Below, piece by piece: positions 37,656-45,379 of a stretch of DNA of 48,502 bases; positions within the stretch are counted from its first letter, which is position 1; each line of letters opens with the position of its first letter. Made by a program: the position numbers and the translations under genes. Source of the DNA: a virus; IMG/VR virus record IMGVR_UViG_3300036770_006657, positions 1-48,502 of that record; one strand, written 5' to 3'. The notes beneath the pieces were generated by a model. That model did not search any database and was not told the DNA's origin. It worked only from the letters and a program-made list of their open reading frames with translations.

Positions 37656-38432
37656 CTACACTTCCACACGTCGTGGAAAGTAGACACTCTTGTATTGTGC
37701 ACTGCCGGATCTACCACGACAGTTGTTGATCAGTCTTGTGTTGCCAATATATTGATCCACCAATCCATGATAATGCCCAAAACACCAGTGTGAAATCTTG
37801 TGCTCGGTATCAAGGGCATGTACGTCAAACATCAGTGAATTGCCCATCACATTGCATTTGTATGATCCTGCAAAGTCGATGTCATTGAGTATGATATCTG
37901 CTACGGGAACAGTGTGTGTGGCCAGCACCAGTTTATTAACATCTGGCATGGTTTGGGCGCGTCTCACACAACTGCCAAGATAGTCTGTGTCAACCTCGGC
38001 CATGCGACTGATCAGTTCTGGCACGTCACTGTGACATCGATAGGTAGAAACAAACCATTGGTACAACTGTTGTGGATCTATATCGGTATCAAAATCCCAG
38101 GTCCACCAACCGTTGGTACCTACAAATCCCACTCCATTGATGACAACCATGTTGTCATAGAGATAGACCACATCCGAGTCTCGGCACACCTGGCAGATAC
38201 TTTGGTGACTGGCCTGGAAATCAGGCCATAGATCTTTGTGTTCTTCGTTGCCGTCGATATATAAAACTGTGGCATACTCGGATCTAAGAGTGGTCAATAC
38301 TTGATGCAGTTGATGATGATCACGGCAAATGTCGCCCAGCACCAAACAAATAGGAGCAGTGGCCTGACCTTCCCAACAAAAATTGTCGTTGACAGACAAG
38401 TGTAGATCTGATATTATGTCAAAGGCCAGCAT
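37656..38432 (-). CDS. Calcineurin-like metallophosphoesterase
   Basis: 258 residues from an ATG at 38432-38430; a GTG one codon earlier is less likely. Metal-binding motifs appear in order: DIISDLHLS (DxH), LVLGDICRD (GD), IDGNEEHKD (GNxE in place of GNHE), LATHTVP (H) and CFGHYHG (GHxH). This set binds two metal ions in phosphodiesterases and phosphatases. The third motif has Glu where His usually follows GN, which may alter catalysis. Substrates could be nucleotides, cyclic nucleotides or nucleic-acid ends. It converges with clpS and is divergent from the 38457 gene. Confidence 0.88.
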   Translation of the reverse strand: MLAFDIISDLHLSVNDNFCWEGQATAPICLVLGDICRDHHQLHQVLTTLRSEYATVLYIDGNEEHKDLWPDFQASHQSICQVCRDSDVVYLYDNMVVINGVGFVGTNGWWTWDFDTDIDPQQLYQWFVSTYRCHSDVPELISRMAEVDTDYLGSCVRRAQTMPDVNKLVLATHTVPVADIILNDIDFAGSYKCNVMGNSLMFDVHALDTEHKISHWCFGHYHGLVDQYIGNTRLINNCRGRSGSAQYKSVYFPRRVEV

Positions 38433-38437
38433 CACAG

Positions 38438-38447
38438 TTATTTAAAT
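38438..38447 (-). promoter_or_regulatory. T4-late-like promoter element, minus strand
   Basis: On the minus strand this reads ATTTAAATAA, containing TTAAATA, 5 nt before the phosphoesterase start codon. The self-complementary TTTAAA core means it could be read either way. Confidence 0.35.
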
Positions 38448-38456
38448 GGAAACCAC

Positions 38457-38816
38457 ATGAACATTATATTTGCCAACCGCGAAGACGCAGCTGAAATGAC
38501 CGCAAGGTATATCTTGTTAGAATTAGACACCTTCCGTATCAACGATGAGGTCAAGATATCATGGTGCGTGCTAGATCCAGCCACTGTGCCAATGACTGAA
38601 CTATGGCAAGTTGACACACTGAGAGGGCTGCACGCTAAATTGCTGGAGAGTTATCAAACCCAAAACTGGAAAAACGCAGCTGGATACCTCGAACAACTGG
38701 TTGGAAAATGGGCCTGCCAGGTAGACAGTTACTACGCCATAATGAAGAAACGCCTGGAAGATCTGACCCAGCACGATATGCCGGACTGGACACACGTGAT
38801 TGACAAACAACCCTAG
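38457..38816 (+). CDS. Hypothetical protein
   Basis: 119 residues, soluble, helical in its second half (LHAKLLESYQTQNWKNAAGYLEQLVGKW, KKRLEDLTQHDM). No catalytic or binding motif is apparent. It is divergent from the phosphoesterase with 24 nt between start codons, and is followed by about 290 nt without a convincing gene. A TTAAAT-like sequence lies in the short divergent gap, so the two genes may share a regulatory region. Confidence 0.75.
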   Translation: MNIIFANREDAAEMTARYILLELDTFRINDEVKISWCVLDPATVPMTELWQVDTLRGLHAKLLESYQTQNWKNAAGYLEQLVGKWACQVDSYYAIMKKRLEDLTQHDMPDWTHVIDKQP

Positions 38817-39109
38817 CAGCGTTCACAATATCATTCTATCTATCAGCCTACTACTGCAGGGTATCAATGTTGGTTTTTTTGATCGGATCATGCACTTGTT
38901 TTTTTTATGTCAGTCCTTGGAAAAATAAATAATCTACGTAGAATATTGGTGTGTAACTCAAAGTTCTTGACAGCATTTTATTCTTCAATAACACCCACTC
39001 AGACAATCTACAGTGATCTGATAAATTTTCGATGGGTATGCATTGAGGTTGATCTGGCCCACAAGATCGAATCATCTTGTAAAAAAACTTGAAACGGAGA
39101 TCATTGTAT
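38817..39109. other. Intergenic stretch without a convincing gene
   Basis: About 290 nt, AT-rich, with several T runs and no good hairpin. A plus-strand 61-codon frame (38907-39092) and a minus-strand one cover it, but neither has a ribosome binding site or protein-like composition. It holds a late-type ATAAATAAT at 38925-38933 and a TTGACA at 38967-38972 with only a poor -10 (TAACAC) 16 bp on. It is probably the promoter region of the sugar dehydrogenase gene. Confidence 0.5.
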
Positions 39110-40351
39110 ATGAAAATAGGGTTTATAGGATTAGGTAAACTAGGCATGGATTGTGCCGAAGTGTTTGCCGAAAAGCATGAGGTGTGTGGATATGATATCT
39201 ACCCACGTGTCAGTGACAGCGTAAAAATAACCACGCCAGAACAAACCATCCGCAACAGCGAATGGATTTTTATAGCAGTACCTACACCACACGAATCTGG
39301 ATATGATGGCTCTGTGCCTTCAAGCCACAAAGAGCCCAAGGATTTTGGACATGCAGCAGTCAAGGATGCCTTGCACAAGATCAACGAGTTCGCTGACTCG
39401 CCAAAAAAAGTGGTGTTGATATCCACAGTGTTGCCAGGAACCACTCGCCGGCATTTCATAGATTTATTGGATAAACAACATCAATTCCTGTACAATCCCT
39501 ATCTCATAGCCATGGGATCAGTGAAATGGGACATGGTCAATCCCGAAATGGTCATGATTGGCACCCGCGATGGTGACCGAACCACACTGGCAGGAGAATT
39601 GATCGAGCTCTACAAAACCATAATGCAAAACGATCCGCGATATGTGGTTGGAACCTGGGATGAATGTGAAGCCATCAAAATCTTCTACAACACTTTCATA
39701 TCCGCCAAGGTAGGGCTGGCAAACATGATACAAGATTTTGCCATGCGCATCGGCAACATCAACGTTGATGTGGTCACAGATGCCTTGGCCCAATCCACCA
39801 TGCGGATCATGGGACCCAAATACATGACCGCAGGCATGGGCGATGCAGGCGCATGCCATCCTCGAGACAACATCGCACTGCGTTGGTTGGCCAAAGAATA
39901 CAACATCGGTTATGACATGTTTGATACCATCATGCATGCTCGAGAGGTGCAGGCTGAAAATCTCGCACATTATCTCATTGAAACCAGTGAGGCAAATGGC
40001 AATCTACCCATAGTCATACATGGCAAGGCCTATAAACCAGACGTGGAATATTGCATAGGAAGTTATTCTACGTTGGTAGGATTCTATGTGGAGAAATCTG
40101 GCCGCCATGTTTTGTATCTTGATCCCTTGGCCGACGACACTGATGGTGTGGTAGCAGATGTGTCGGTGCCAGCTGTGTACCTTTGGGCCCACAATCGTAA
40201 AATCACCTACGAATATACCGGCGAACAAGATGATACCAGACCATATTGTGAAATACGCCCGGGATCAGTTATCGTTGACCCATGGCGACGGCTGCCTTTG
40301 GACATGTCTGGTATAAAGGTCCTGCATTATGGCAATTCTAGACAGCAATAA
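39110..40351 (+). CDS. UDP-glucose/GDP-mannose dehydrogenase family protein
   Basis: The ATG at 39110 is chosen because GGAG lies 10 nt upstream and the Rossmann motif then starts at once (MKIGFIGLGKLG). The 413-residue protein has the family's nucleotide-binding GxGxxG, the catalytic lysine region NTFISAKVGLANMI and the active-site cysteine in GDAGACHPRDN (GGxCxPKD in relatives). These enzymes oxidise a UDP- or GDP-sugar twice to the uronate. The middle domain looks complete; the C-terminal sugar-binding part is less conserved. It overlaps the next gene by 23 nt, in a run with an oxygenase and an amidinotransferase. The sugar is unknown. Confidence 0.9.
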   Translation: MKIGFIGLGKLGMDCAEVFAEKHEVCGYDIYPRVSDSVKITTPEQTIRNSEWIFIAVPTPHESGYDGSVPSSHKEPKDFGHAAVKDALHKINEFADSPKKVVLISTVLPGTTRRHFIDLLDKQHQFLYNPYLIAMGSVKWDMVNPEMVMIGTRDGDRTTLAGELIELYKTIMQNDPRYVVGTWDECEAIKIFYNTFISAKVGLANMIQDFAMRIGNINVDVVTDALAQSTMRIMGPKYMTAGMGDAGACHPRDNIALRWLAKEYNIGYDMFDTIMHAREVQAENLAHYLIETSEANGNLPIVIHGKAYKPDVEYCIGSYSTLVGFYVEKSGRHVLYLDPLADDTDGVVADVSVPAVYLWAHNRKITYEYTGEQDDTRPYCEIRPGSVIVDPWRRLPLDMSGIKVLHYGNSRQQ

Positions 40352-40856
40352 TCCGGTATGGGGACAGACCAAAGTACAGCCATGGTGGAGCACAGAGTAT
40401 CGCGATCTGCCATACAGATACGAACCTTTCAATGATCCAGAGACCCGACGCCTATGGATGGATCTGGGATTCGAAAACCAAAGATTCACCGGCGATCTCT
40501 ACGATATGCGATATGCCCAACCCGACTTTGTCAAGCCCTTCCAGCAAAAATTACCATTGAAATTTTTCAGTTGGAGTTTGTATCGGATGACACCGGGCAC
40601 AGTGTTACCGCAACACAGTGATACCTATAAAAAATTCTGTGAACTACACGACATCGACGATATTATGAACATAAGAAGATATCTGGTCATGTTAGAGGAT
40701 TGGCAGAGTGGGCATTATTTTGAATTGGCCAACACTGTCCAGGTGCCTTGGAAGGCCGGGGATGTTTTTTATTGGCACGGCGATTGCCCACATCTGGCAG
40801 CCAACATGGGTCACACCAATCGATATACCTTGCAAATCACAGGAGTGGTTGAATGA
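40329..40856 (+). CDS. 2-oxoglutarate/Fe(II) oxygenase-like protein
   Basis: 175 residues. The iron-binding set looks complete: H-x-D in LPQHSDTYKKF, a distal His in GDCPHLAANMG and an Arg for 2-oxoglutarate in NRYTLQITG, in a double-stranded beta-helix context (YLVMLEDWQSGHYFEL; WKAGDVFYWHG). Such enzymes hydroxylate proteins, nucleic-acid bases or small molecules, and are frequent in T4-like marine phages. It overlaps both neighbours (23 nt upstream, ATGA downstream). Its place between a sugar dehydrogenase and an amidinotransferase suggests a small-molecule or glycan target, but a protein target cannot be excluded. Confidence 0.82.
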   Translation: MAILDSNNPVWGQTKVQPWWSTEYRDLPYRYEPFNDPETRRLWMDLGFENQRFTGDLYDMRYAQPDFVKPFQQKLPLKFFSWSLYRMTPGTVLPQHSDTYKKFCELHDIDDIMNIRRYLVMLEDWQSGHYFELANTVQVPWKAGDVFYWHGDCPHLAANMGHTNRYTLQITGVVE

Positions 40857-41758
40857 TATGCTCACGCAATGAATGGGATCCTTTACAGGAAATAGTGGTA
40901 GGTTCCGCGGTCGGCGCTTTTTGGCCCACTGATTTATTGAAAGTAGAAACTGCCTGGAAAGAAACGCCAATACCACAGGGCCGGATCAACAATGATGTGA
41001 TACTCACTGCACAACGTGAGTTGGACGAGCTAGCCAAAGTGCTGGAAGGTCTGGACATAACCGTGCAGCGTCCCCGGACCAAAGACTTCAGTGCAACTGA
41101 TGGACTTTATAATTACTGTCCCAGAGATAGGTTGTTGATCTTGGACAACACAGTAGTGGTACCTAACATGATGATGCCATGCCGCAATCAAGAGATCGAT
41201 TGTCTGGATTTTGTCATCGAAAGAGCCGATCGTGTAATCACTATGCCCACTGATGATACCGGGATGGTATTGGATGCTGCAAATGTTTGCAGAATCAATG
41301 ATACACTGTTGATTCTGCGCAGCTCCAGTGGTTCAGATTCTGCGATCAAATGGTTGACCGATCAACTTCCAGAATATCAGATTGAAGTCTGCGATTTTTA
41401 TGGAGGCACCCACATAGACAGCACAGTGTCTGCCATACGCGACGGGGTTGTGGTTCTCAATGCACAACGTGTCAATGAATCCAATTGTCCGCAGGTCTTT
41501 GAAGGATGGACCAAGATATGGGTAGATGATGTTGTGGCACAGCCGTTCCATGATTATCCTTATGCCAGCAAATGGATTGGCATGAACATGCTGGCTGTGG
41601 ACCCACAGTGTGTCATAGTGGATGTCTTGCAAACAGATCTAATTAGACAACTTGAGCAGCATAGATTCACAGTGATTCCTATGCAACTCAGCCATTCACG
41701 CACGCTGGGCGGTGGATTCCATTGTGTGACATTGGATCTAAGGAGAAATCATGGCTGA
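40853..41758 (+). CDS. Amidinotransferase-family protein (glycine amidinotransferase-like)
   Basis: 301 residues with the family N-terminus RNEWDPLQEIVVGSA, YNYCPRDRLLI, the catalytic His in YGGTHIDSTV, and the nucleophilic Cys in the C-terminal SRTLGGGFHCVTLDLRR (C291). This last segment closely parallels the active-site loop of arginine:glycine and inosamine amidinotransferases. Family members move an amidino group from arginine to an amine. It starts by ATGA overlap with the oxygenase and overlaps the fibre gene by 8 nt. A role in building a guanidino group on a sugar, polyamine or amino acid is inferred; the acceptor is unknown. Confidence 0.9.
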   Translation: MICSRNEWDPLQEIVVGSAVGAFWPTDLLKVETAWKETPIPQGRINNDVILTAQRELDELAKVLEGLDITVQRPRTKDFSATDGLYNYCPRDRLLILDNTVVVPNMMMPCRNQEIDCLDFVIERADRVITMPTDDTGMVLDAANVCRINDTLLILRSSSGSDSAIKWLTDQLPEYQIEVCDFYGGTHIDSTVSAIRDGVVVLNAQRVNESNCPQVFEGWTKIWVDDVVAQPFHDYPYASKWIGMNMLAVDPQCVIVDVLQTDLIRQLEQHRFTVIPMQLSHSRTLGGGFHCVTLDLRRNHG

Positions 41759-42824
41759 ACTCGATTTCAATGATGTGGTCAAGACCGCGGTGAATTCTGC
41801 GGTACAAAACACAATCACACCCATTATCTTAAAAACAGTGGACGATCTGGTTCTTGACCCTGATTGGTTGATCCAGGTTGAACAACGAGCACAACAACAA
41901 GTTAGCCAAAAATTGGTAGGTCGCATCAGCAACATCGATCTACAGACCATGATCCGGGATCAAATCGATGCAGCTTTGGAAAGCTGGCGCTACAAGTTGG
42001 TTGAGAATTTCAACAGCGCAGGTATCACAGATCGTGCCAGCCGCACACAGATGGTGATCATGGATGAAGCAGTGGTAATCAACACTGCTTTGAGCAGTGT
42101 TTCTGCCAATGTGGAGATGGATGCCGAAGTCGGCGGCTGCTTGCGTGTCAAAGATCTCGCGGTGCGTGGTGATATCAACCTTGACAATCGTGCCTGGCAA
42201 AAATTACAAGATGCTGTAGCTGAACGTGTTAACAATCACATAGATCAAACCTGGCGAGAAACTTTGATATCTCAGGTGCTGGCCCTGGCAAAAACACAAG
42301 GCATTGACTTTGATTCAGTTACTGTTGGGGGGCAGCAGTTGGTCAAAGACGCCACCCTGGGATCGCATATCACACACAGCAATCTTGCAACAGTGGGCGT
42401 GCTGGAAAAGCTCACTGTGTCAGGAGAATCTTCGCTGTCTGGCGTCATGCAAATATCCAGCAAACGCGTGGGTATCAATACCAAAGATCCTGAAATGGCG
42501 TTGAGTATCTGGGACGAGGAAGTCAACTTGTTGTTGGGCAAGCACAGCAAGGATGGAGCGTTCTTGGGCACCGGCCGTAGACAAACCCTGTCTATCGGTA
42601 TCAATCGCCGACCATCGATCCGTATCAACGAAGATGGTCAAGTGAGTTTTGATCAAAATATCACAGTAGACCGTTTCTGCCTGGGATTCACTGATCACAC
42701 TCCGGGGCACAGCGGCACTCGCGGAGATATACTGTTCAACAGCGATCCCAAACCAGGACAGCCTTTTGCTTGGACGTGCTTGGGTGGGTATAAATGGAAA
42801 TCTCTCAAGGTTGTTGAACAATGA
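41751..42824 (+). CDS. Tail fibre-type structural protein
   Basis: 357 residues. The N-terminal ~200 are helical and coiled-coil-like (QRAQQQVSQKLVGRIS), then short beta motifs appear (EKLTVSGESSLSG, KRVGINTKDPEMALSIWD), the last being a phrase typical of phage fibre shafts (GIGTxxPxxxL). The C-terminal part (GTRGDILFNSDPKPGQPFAWTC) resembles a fibre tip or a pre-tip domain. There is no enzymatic motif. It overlaps the next gene as ATGA; that gene may be a fibre partner. The assignment is by pattern and context. Confidence 0.8.
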   Translation: MAELDFNDVVKTAVNSAVQNTITPIILKTVDDLVLDPDWLIQVEQRAQQQVSQKLVGRISNIDLQTMIRDQIDAALESWRYKLVENFNSAGITDRASRTQMVIMDEAVVINTALSSVSANVEMDAEVGGCLRVKDLAVRGDINLDNRAWQKLQDAVAERVNNHIDQTWRETLISQVLALAKTQGIDFDSVTVGGQQLVKDATLGSHITHSNLATVGVLEKLTVSGESSLSGVMQISSKRVGINTKDPEMALSIWDEEVNLLLGKHSKDGAFLGTGRRQTLSIGINRRPSIRINEDGQVSFDQNITVDRFCLGFTDHTPGHSGTRGDILFNSDPKPGQPFAWTCLGGYKWKSLKVVEQ

Positions 42825-43384
42825 AAACTGTGTGGATCGTGGCCAGTGGCAGTCAACGTCCAGACAACTTTGAGCTCAACGACATCAAACACATAGGGCC
42901 AATCTGGGGAGCACACAACACCTGGCGATCATGGAAAACCGATAATGTGGTAGCCAGCGGTGTCAGTGCATGTAAATTGATGCTGGAAAGAAAAATACAA
43001 CTTCATTCCAATCTTTACATTCCACGCACTCTCTACACCGATCTAGGAAGACCCAACGATGTAAACCTGTACGACAGTCCCAATTGGATGGAAGCCAAAG
43101 ACATCGACGATGTGATAGCCATGAATCTGGCTGCTGCCAACTCAGACATCGTGCTCTTGTTCGGATTTGATCTATCTACACCTGAATCCAGCGGGGATAC
43201 CATCAAAGATCGTATGGTCAAAAACAGATATGGTATCATCCTGAGCTTGATACGTGGTTTTGATCATACACAATGGGTGCTGATTGATCCGCCGTCGGAC
43301 ACTGATGCCAGTTTTGGATCTCTTGCCAATTTCACTTGTGATTCGTTGTCAAATGTGTTAAAATTATTTTCTGATCAATCCTGA
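42821..43384 (+). CDS. Conserved hypothetical protein coupled to fibre gene
   Basis: 187 residues from an ATGA overlap with the fibre gene. An alpha/beta order is visible: VWIVASGSQR, NVVASGVSAC, DIVLLFGFDLSTPE and QWVLIDPPSD, like a Rossmann-type or a small glycosyltransferase-fold core. VLLFGFDLSTPESSGD resembles segments in phage proteins linked to surface-glycan work, but no DxD or nucleotide loop is proven. The promoter of uvdE lies inside its 3' end. Confidence 0.75.
   Translation: MKTVWIVASGSQRPDNFELNDIKHIGPIWGAHNTWRSWKTDNVVASGVSACKLMLERKIQLHSNLYIPRTLYTDLGRPNDVNLYDSPNWMEAKDIDDVIAMNLAAANSDIVLLFGFDLSTPESSGDTIKDRMVKNRYGIILSLIRGFDHTQWVLIDPPSDTDASFGSLANFTCDSLSNVLKLFSDQS
43336..43364 (+). 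promoter_or_regulatory. Sigma70-like promoter of uvdE, extended -10
   Basis: TTGTGA at 43336-43341, 17 bp, then TAAAAT at 43359-43364 preceded by TGT. It lies within the 3' end of the preceding gene. The leader is about 25 nt and has no strong Shine-Dalgarno. Confidence 0.5.
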
Positions 43385-43394
43385 GATAACAATC

Positions 43395-44411
43395 ATGCGT
43401 CGAATCGGCTTTTGTTGCAAATGGTTGACCGATCCCTCGGAATGCAGAGGAATGAAGGTCAATGCTGCCAACCGCGAACTCAATGGCCGCTCAACCACCA
43501 TGCGCTGGCTGCGCGAACATCGCGAAGAAGCCGAACAACGCCAGTGGGACATCATGAATCACAACGCAGCCGCTGCCCTCCGGATGGTGGAAGCCGTGGG
43601 AGCCTTGCGTCCAGAATTCCGCATGGTGCGACTGGGATCGGAAATGTTGCAAGGCTACACAGAGCGAGATTGGAAAGCCTGGTGGCAACGCCGGGAGATA
43701 CAAGATCATTGCGAACGAATATTCGCTCCCGTGGGCGAGGCTGCCCGCAGACTTGGTGTGCGACTGTCGTTCCATCCCGGACAGTTCTGCGTGTTGGCGT
43801 CTGACAACGAAGACATAGTAAATAGGAGCATAGAGGAGTTTGAATATCATGCCGACATGGCGCGGTGGATGGGTTATGGAAAAACGTTCCAAGATTTCAA
43901 GATCAATGTTCACATATCTGGACGCCAAGGTCCTGCAGGTATTCGAGCCGCCTTGCCACGACTCAGTGCCGAAGCCCGCAATTGCATCACTATCGAAAAC
44001 GACGAAATGTCCTGGGGCATCGATGCCAGTCTTGAACTCGCTGATGACCTGGCGCTTGTTCTAGATATCCATCATCATTGGATCAGGACCGGTGAATACA
44101 TTTCTCCCCAAGATGACCGTGTTAAACGGATACGTGACAGCTGGCGTGGCGCTCGCAGGCCTGTCATACATTACAGTGTCAGCCGTGAAGACCTATTCGT
44201 CGGTCATGATGCAAATGTATTACCTGACATGGCCGATCTGCTAAGTAAAGGTTACAAAAAAGCCAAACTGCGTGCGCATTCGGACTTTTACTGGAATCGT
44301 GCTGTGAATGAGTGGGCTGTCACTTTCTCCGAAGAATTTGACATCCAGTGCGAAAGCAAAGGTAAGAATCTCGCCCGTGATGCTTTTGCTGCCACACTCT
44401 TAGACAAGTAG
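43395..44411 (+). CDS. uvdE: UV damage endonuclease (UvdE/UvsE)
   Basis: 338 residues, TIM-barrel type. Family motifs occur in order: IGFCCKWL at the start, RLGSEM, LSFHPGQFCVLAS (metal-binding His), FKINVHISGRQG (His), CITIENDEMSW (Glu), LVLDIHHHW (Asp and His) and PVIHYSVSRE (His). UvdE nicks DNA 5' of UV photoproducts and some other lesions, starting repair without the UvrABC system. It suits a phage living in lit water. It has its own early-type promoter inside the upstream gene. Length and metal ligands match bacterial UvdE. Confidence 0.95.
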   Translation: MRRIGFCCKWLTDPSECRGMKVNAANRELNGRSTTMRWLREHREEAEQRQWDIMNHNAAAALRMVEAVGALRPEFRMVRLGSEMLQGYTERDWKAWWQRREIQDHCERIFAPVGEAARRLGVRLSFHPGQFCVLASDNEDIVNRSIEEFEYHADMARWMGYGKTFQDFKINVHISGRQGPAGIRAALPRLSAEARNCITIENDEMSWGIDASLELADDLALVLDIHHHWIRTGEYISPQDDRVKRIRDSWRGARRPVIHYSVSREDLFVGHDANVLPDMADLLSKGYKKAKLRAHSDFYWNRAVNEWAVTFSEEFDIQCESKGKNLARDAFAATLLDK

Positions 44412-44464
44412 CCTCTCATACACTCTAGGGTGTCGTTTCAAACTTAAAATTCAAAGGAATCGTC

Positions 44465-45073
44465 ATGAACATCAAAATTTTCACAGCCGCTCTGGTCGTA
44501 CTTGTTGCCACTGTAGCTCAAGCACAGACATCTGCACTGACCGTTTGCCAGGGCAAGTATGCTTTATGTGCTGCCAGCACCTGTACCAAGACCGGACGCA
44601 CCATCACCACCAACGACGGAGTCACCTATCCCGAAGTGGTATGCCAATGTCCAGTGTTGGAAGGACCCAGCATAGCTGATCTCAGCGCCGGAGTCATGAA
44701 AGGTACCTGTGATGTGGTTGATCCTACCACCCAAGTCTGGAGCTTGTTTGCTCCTAGGCTGGTGGAGGGATTCCATTATCCGCAGGAAGCCAATGATTTC
44801 CTGCGTGTGCCTCCATCCAAGACGCGGGCAAAAGCCCAAGCCTGCCCGGGAGAGTTGGCCCAGGAATCTGCCAACTGTTGGGGCATGATGTGTAGGTATG
44901 ACAAGCACCCCACCAATGGTACGGTCACTGCCACATGTAGCTGTCCTATAGGCCAGATAGCCAAAGGCACCAAATTTTTAACCGAGGCCGGTCAAGGAGC
45001 TAGCAGTGCCTGCGCACGACATCCGGTAGCTGCGCCAGATCCTTTGTCGCAACCAAACCTACCAAAAAAATAA
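44465..45073 (+). CDS. Secreted cysteine-rich protein
   Basis: 202 residues with AAAGGAA 8 nt before the ATG. Residues 1-21 form a signal peptide: a basic start, hydrophobic core FTAALVVLVATV and a likely cleavage after AQA. The mature part has 12 cysteines in closely spaced groups (VVCQCP, NCWGMMC, ATCSCP), suggesting disulfide bonds formed in the periplasm. No enzyme motif is seen. Exported proteins are uncommon among tailed-phage genes; possible roles are superinfection exclusion, envelope modification or periplasmic sequestration. Similar unnamed secreted proteins exist in proteobacteria, so host origin is plausible. It is followed after 6 nt by a membrane protein gene. Confidence 0.82.
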   Translation: MNIKIFTAALVVLVATVAQAQTSALTVCQGKYALCAASTCTKTGRTITTNDGVTYPEVVCQCPVLEGPSIADLSAGVMKGTCDVVDPTTQVWSLFAPRLVEGFHYPQEANDFLRVPPSKTRAKAQACPGELAQESANCWGMMCRYDKHPTNGTVTATCSCPIGQIAKGTKFLTEAGQGASSACARHPVAAPDPLSQPNLPKK

Positions 45074-45079
45074 ATCAAG

Positions 45080-45373
45080 ATGATTGAATTGTTCCAGCCC
45101 ACGCTGGTCTGGATACGCGAAGACTTCCAAAGCTGGCCCATGAGATTCAGTCTCGAAGTGTTGGCCTGGGCCATGAGCATCGGATGCAGTCTAGTGATGG
45201 CAGCCACGGTGCCCACGCCGCCCTTGATCTGGATCTATCCTTTTTTCATCATAGGATGTGCCATCTATGCCTGGGCAGCTTGGACACGTCAGAGCTTTGG
45301 CATGCTGGCCAATTACTTGCTGTTGGTGACTATCGATCTGGTGGGACTAGGCCGTATGATATATCAGGCATGA
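45080..45373 (+). CDS. Small integral membrane protein (three helices)
   Basis: 97 residues with hydrophobic segments at ~25-45 (LEVLAWAMSIGCSLVMAAT), ~48-68 (PLIWIYPFFIIGCAIYAWAA) and ~75-94 (MLANYLLLVTIDLVGLG). Short loops and few charges suggest a compact inner-membrane protein. No transporter motif can be assigned. It lies 6 nt after the secreted protein, so the two are likely a functional pair at the envelope. It converges on the radical SAM gene, 6 nt away. Confidence 0.8.
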   Translation: MIELFQPTLVWIREDFQSWPMRFSLEVLAWAMSIGCSLVMAATVPTPPLIWIYPFFIIGCAIYAWAAWTRQSFGMLANYLLLVTIDLVGLGRMIYQA

Positions 45374-45379
45374 AATCTG

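Noticed and set aside
38907-39092. Possible 61-residue gene in the gap before the sugar dehydrogenase.
   Set aside because: No Shine-Dalgarno, a late-type element lies inside it, and an overlapping minus-strand frame is just as long. Not enough to call.
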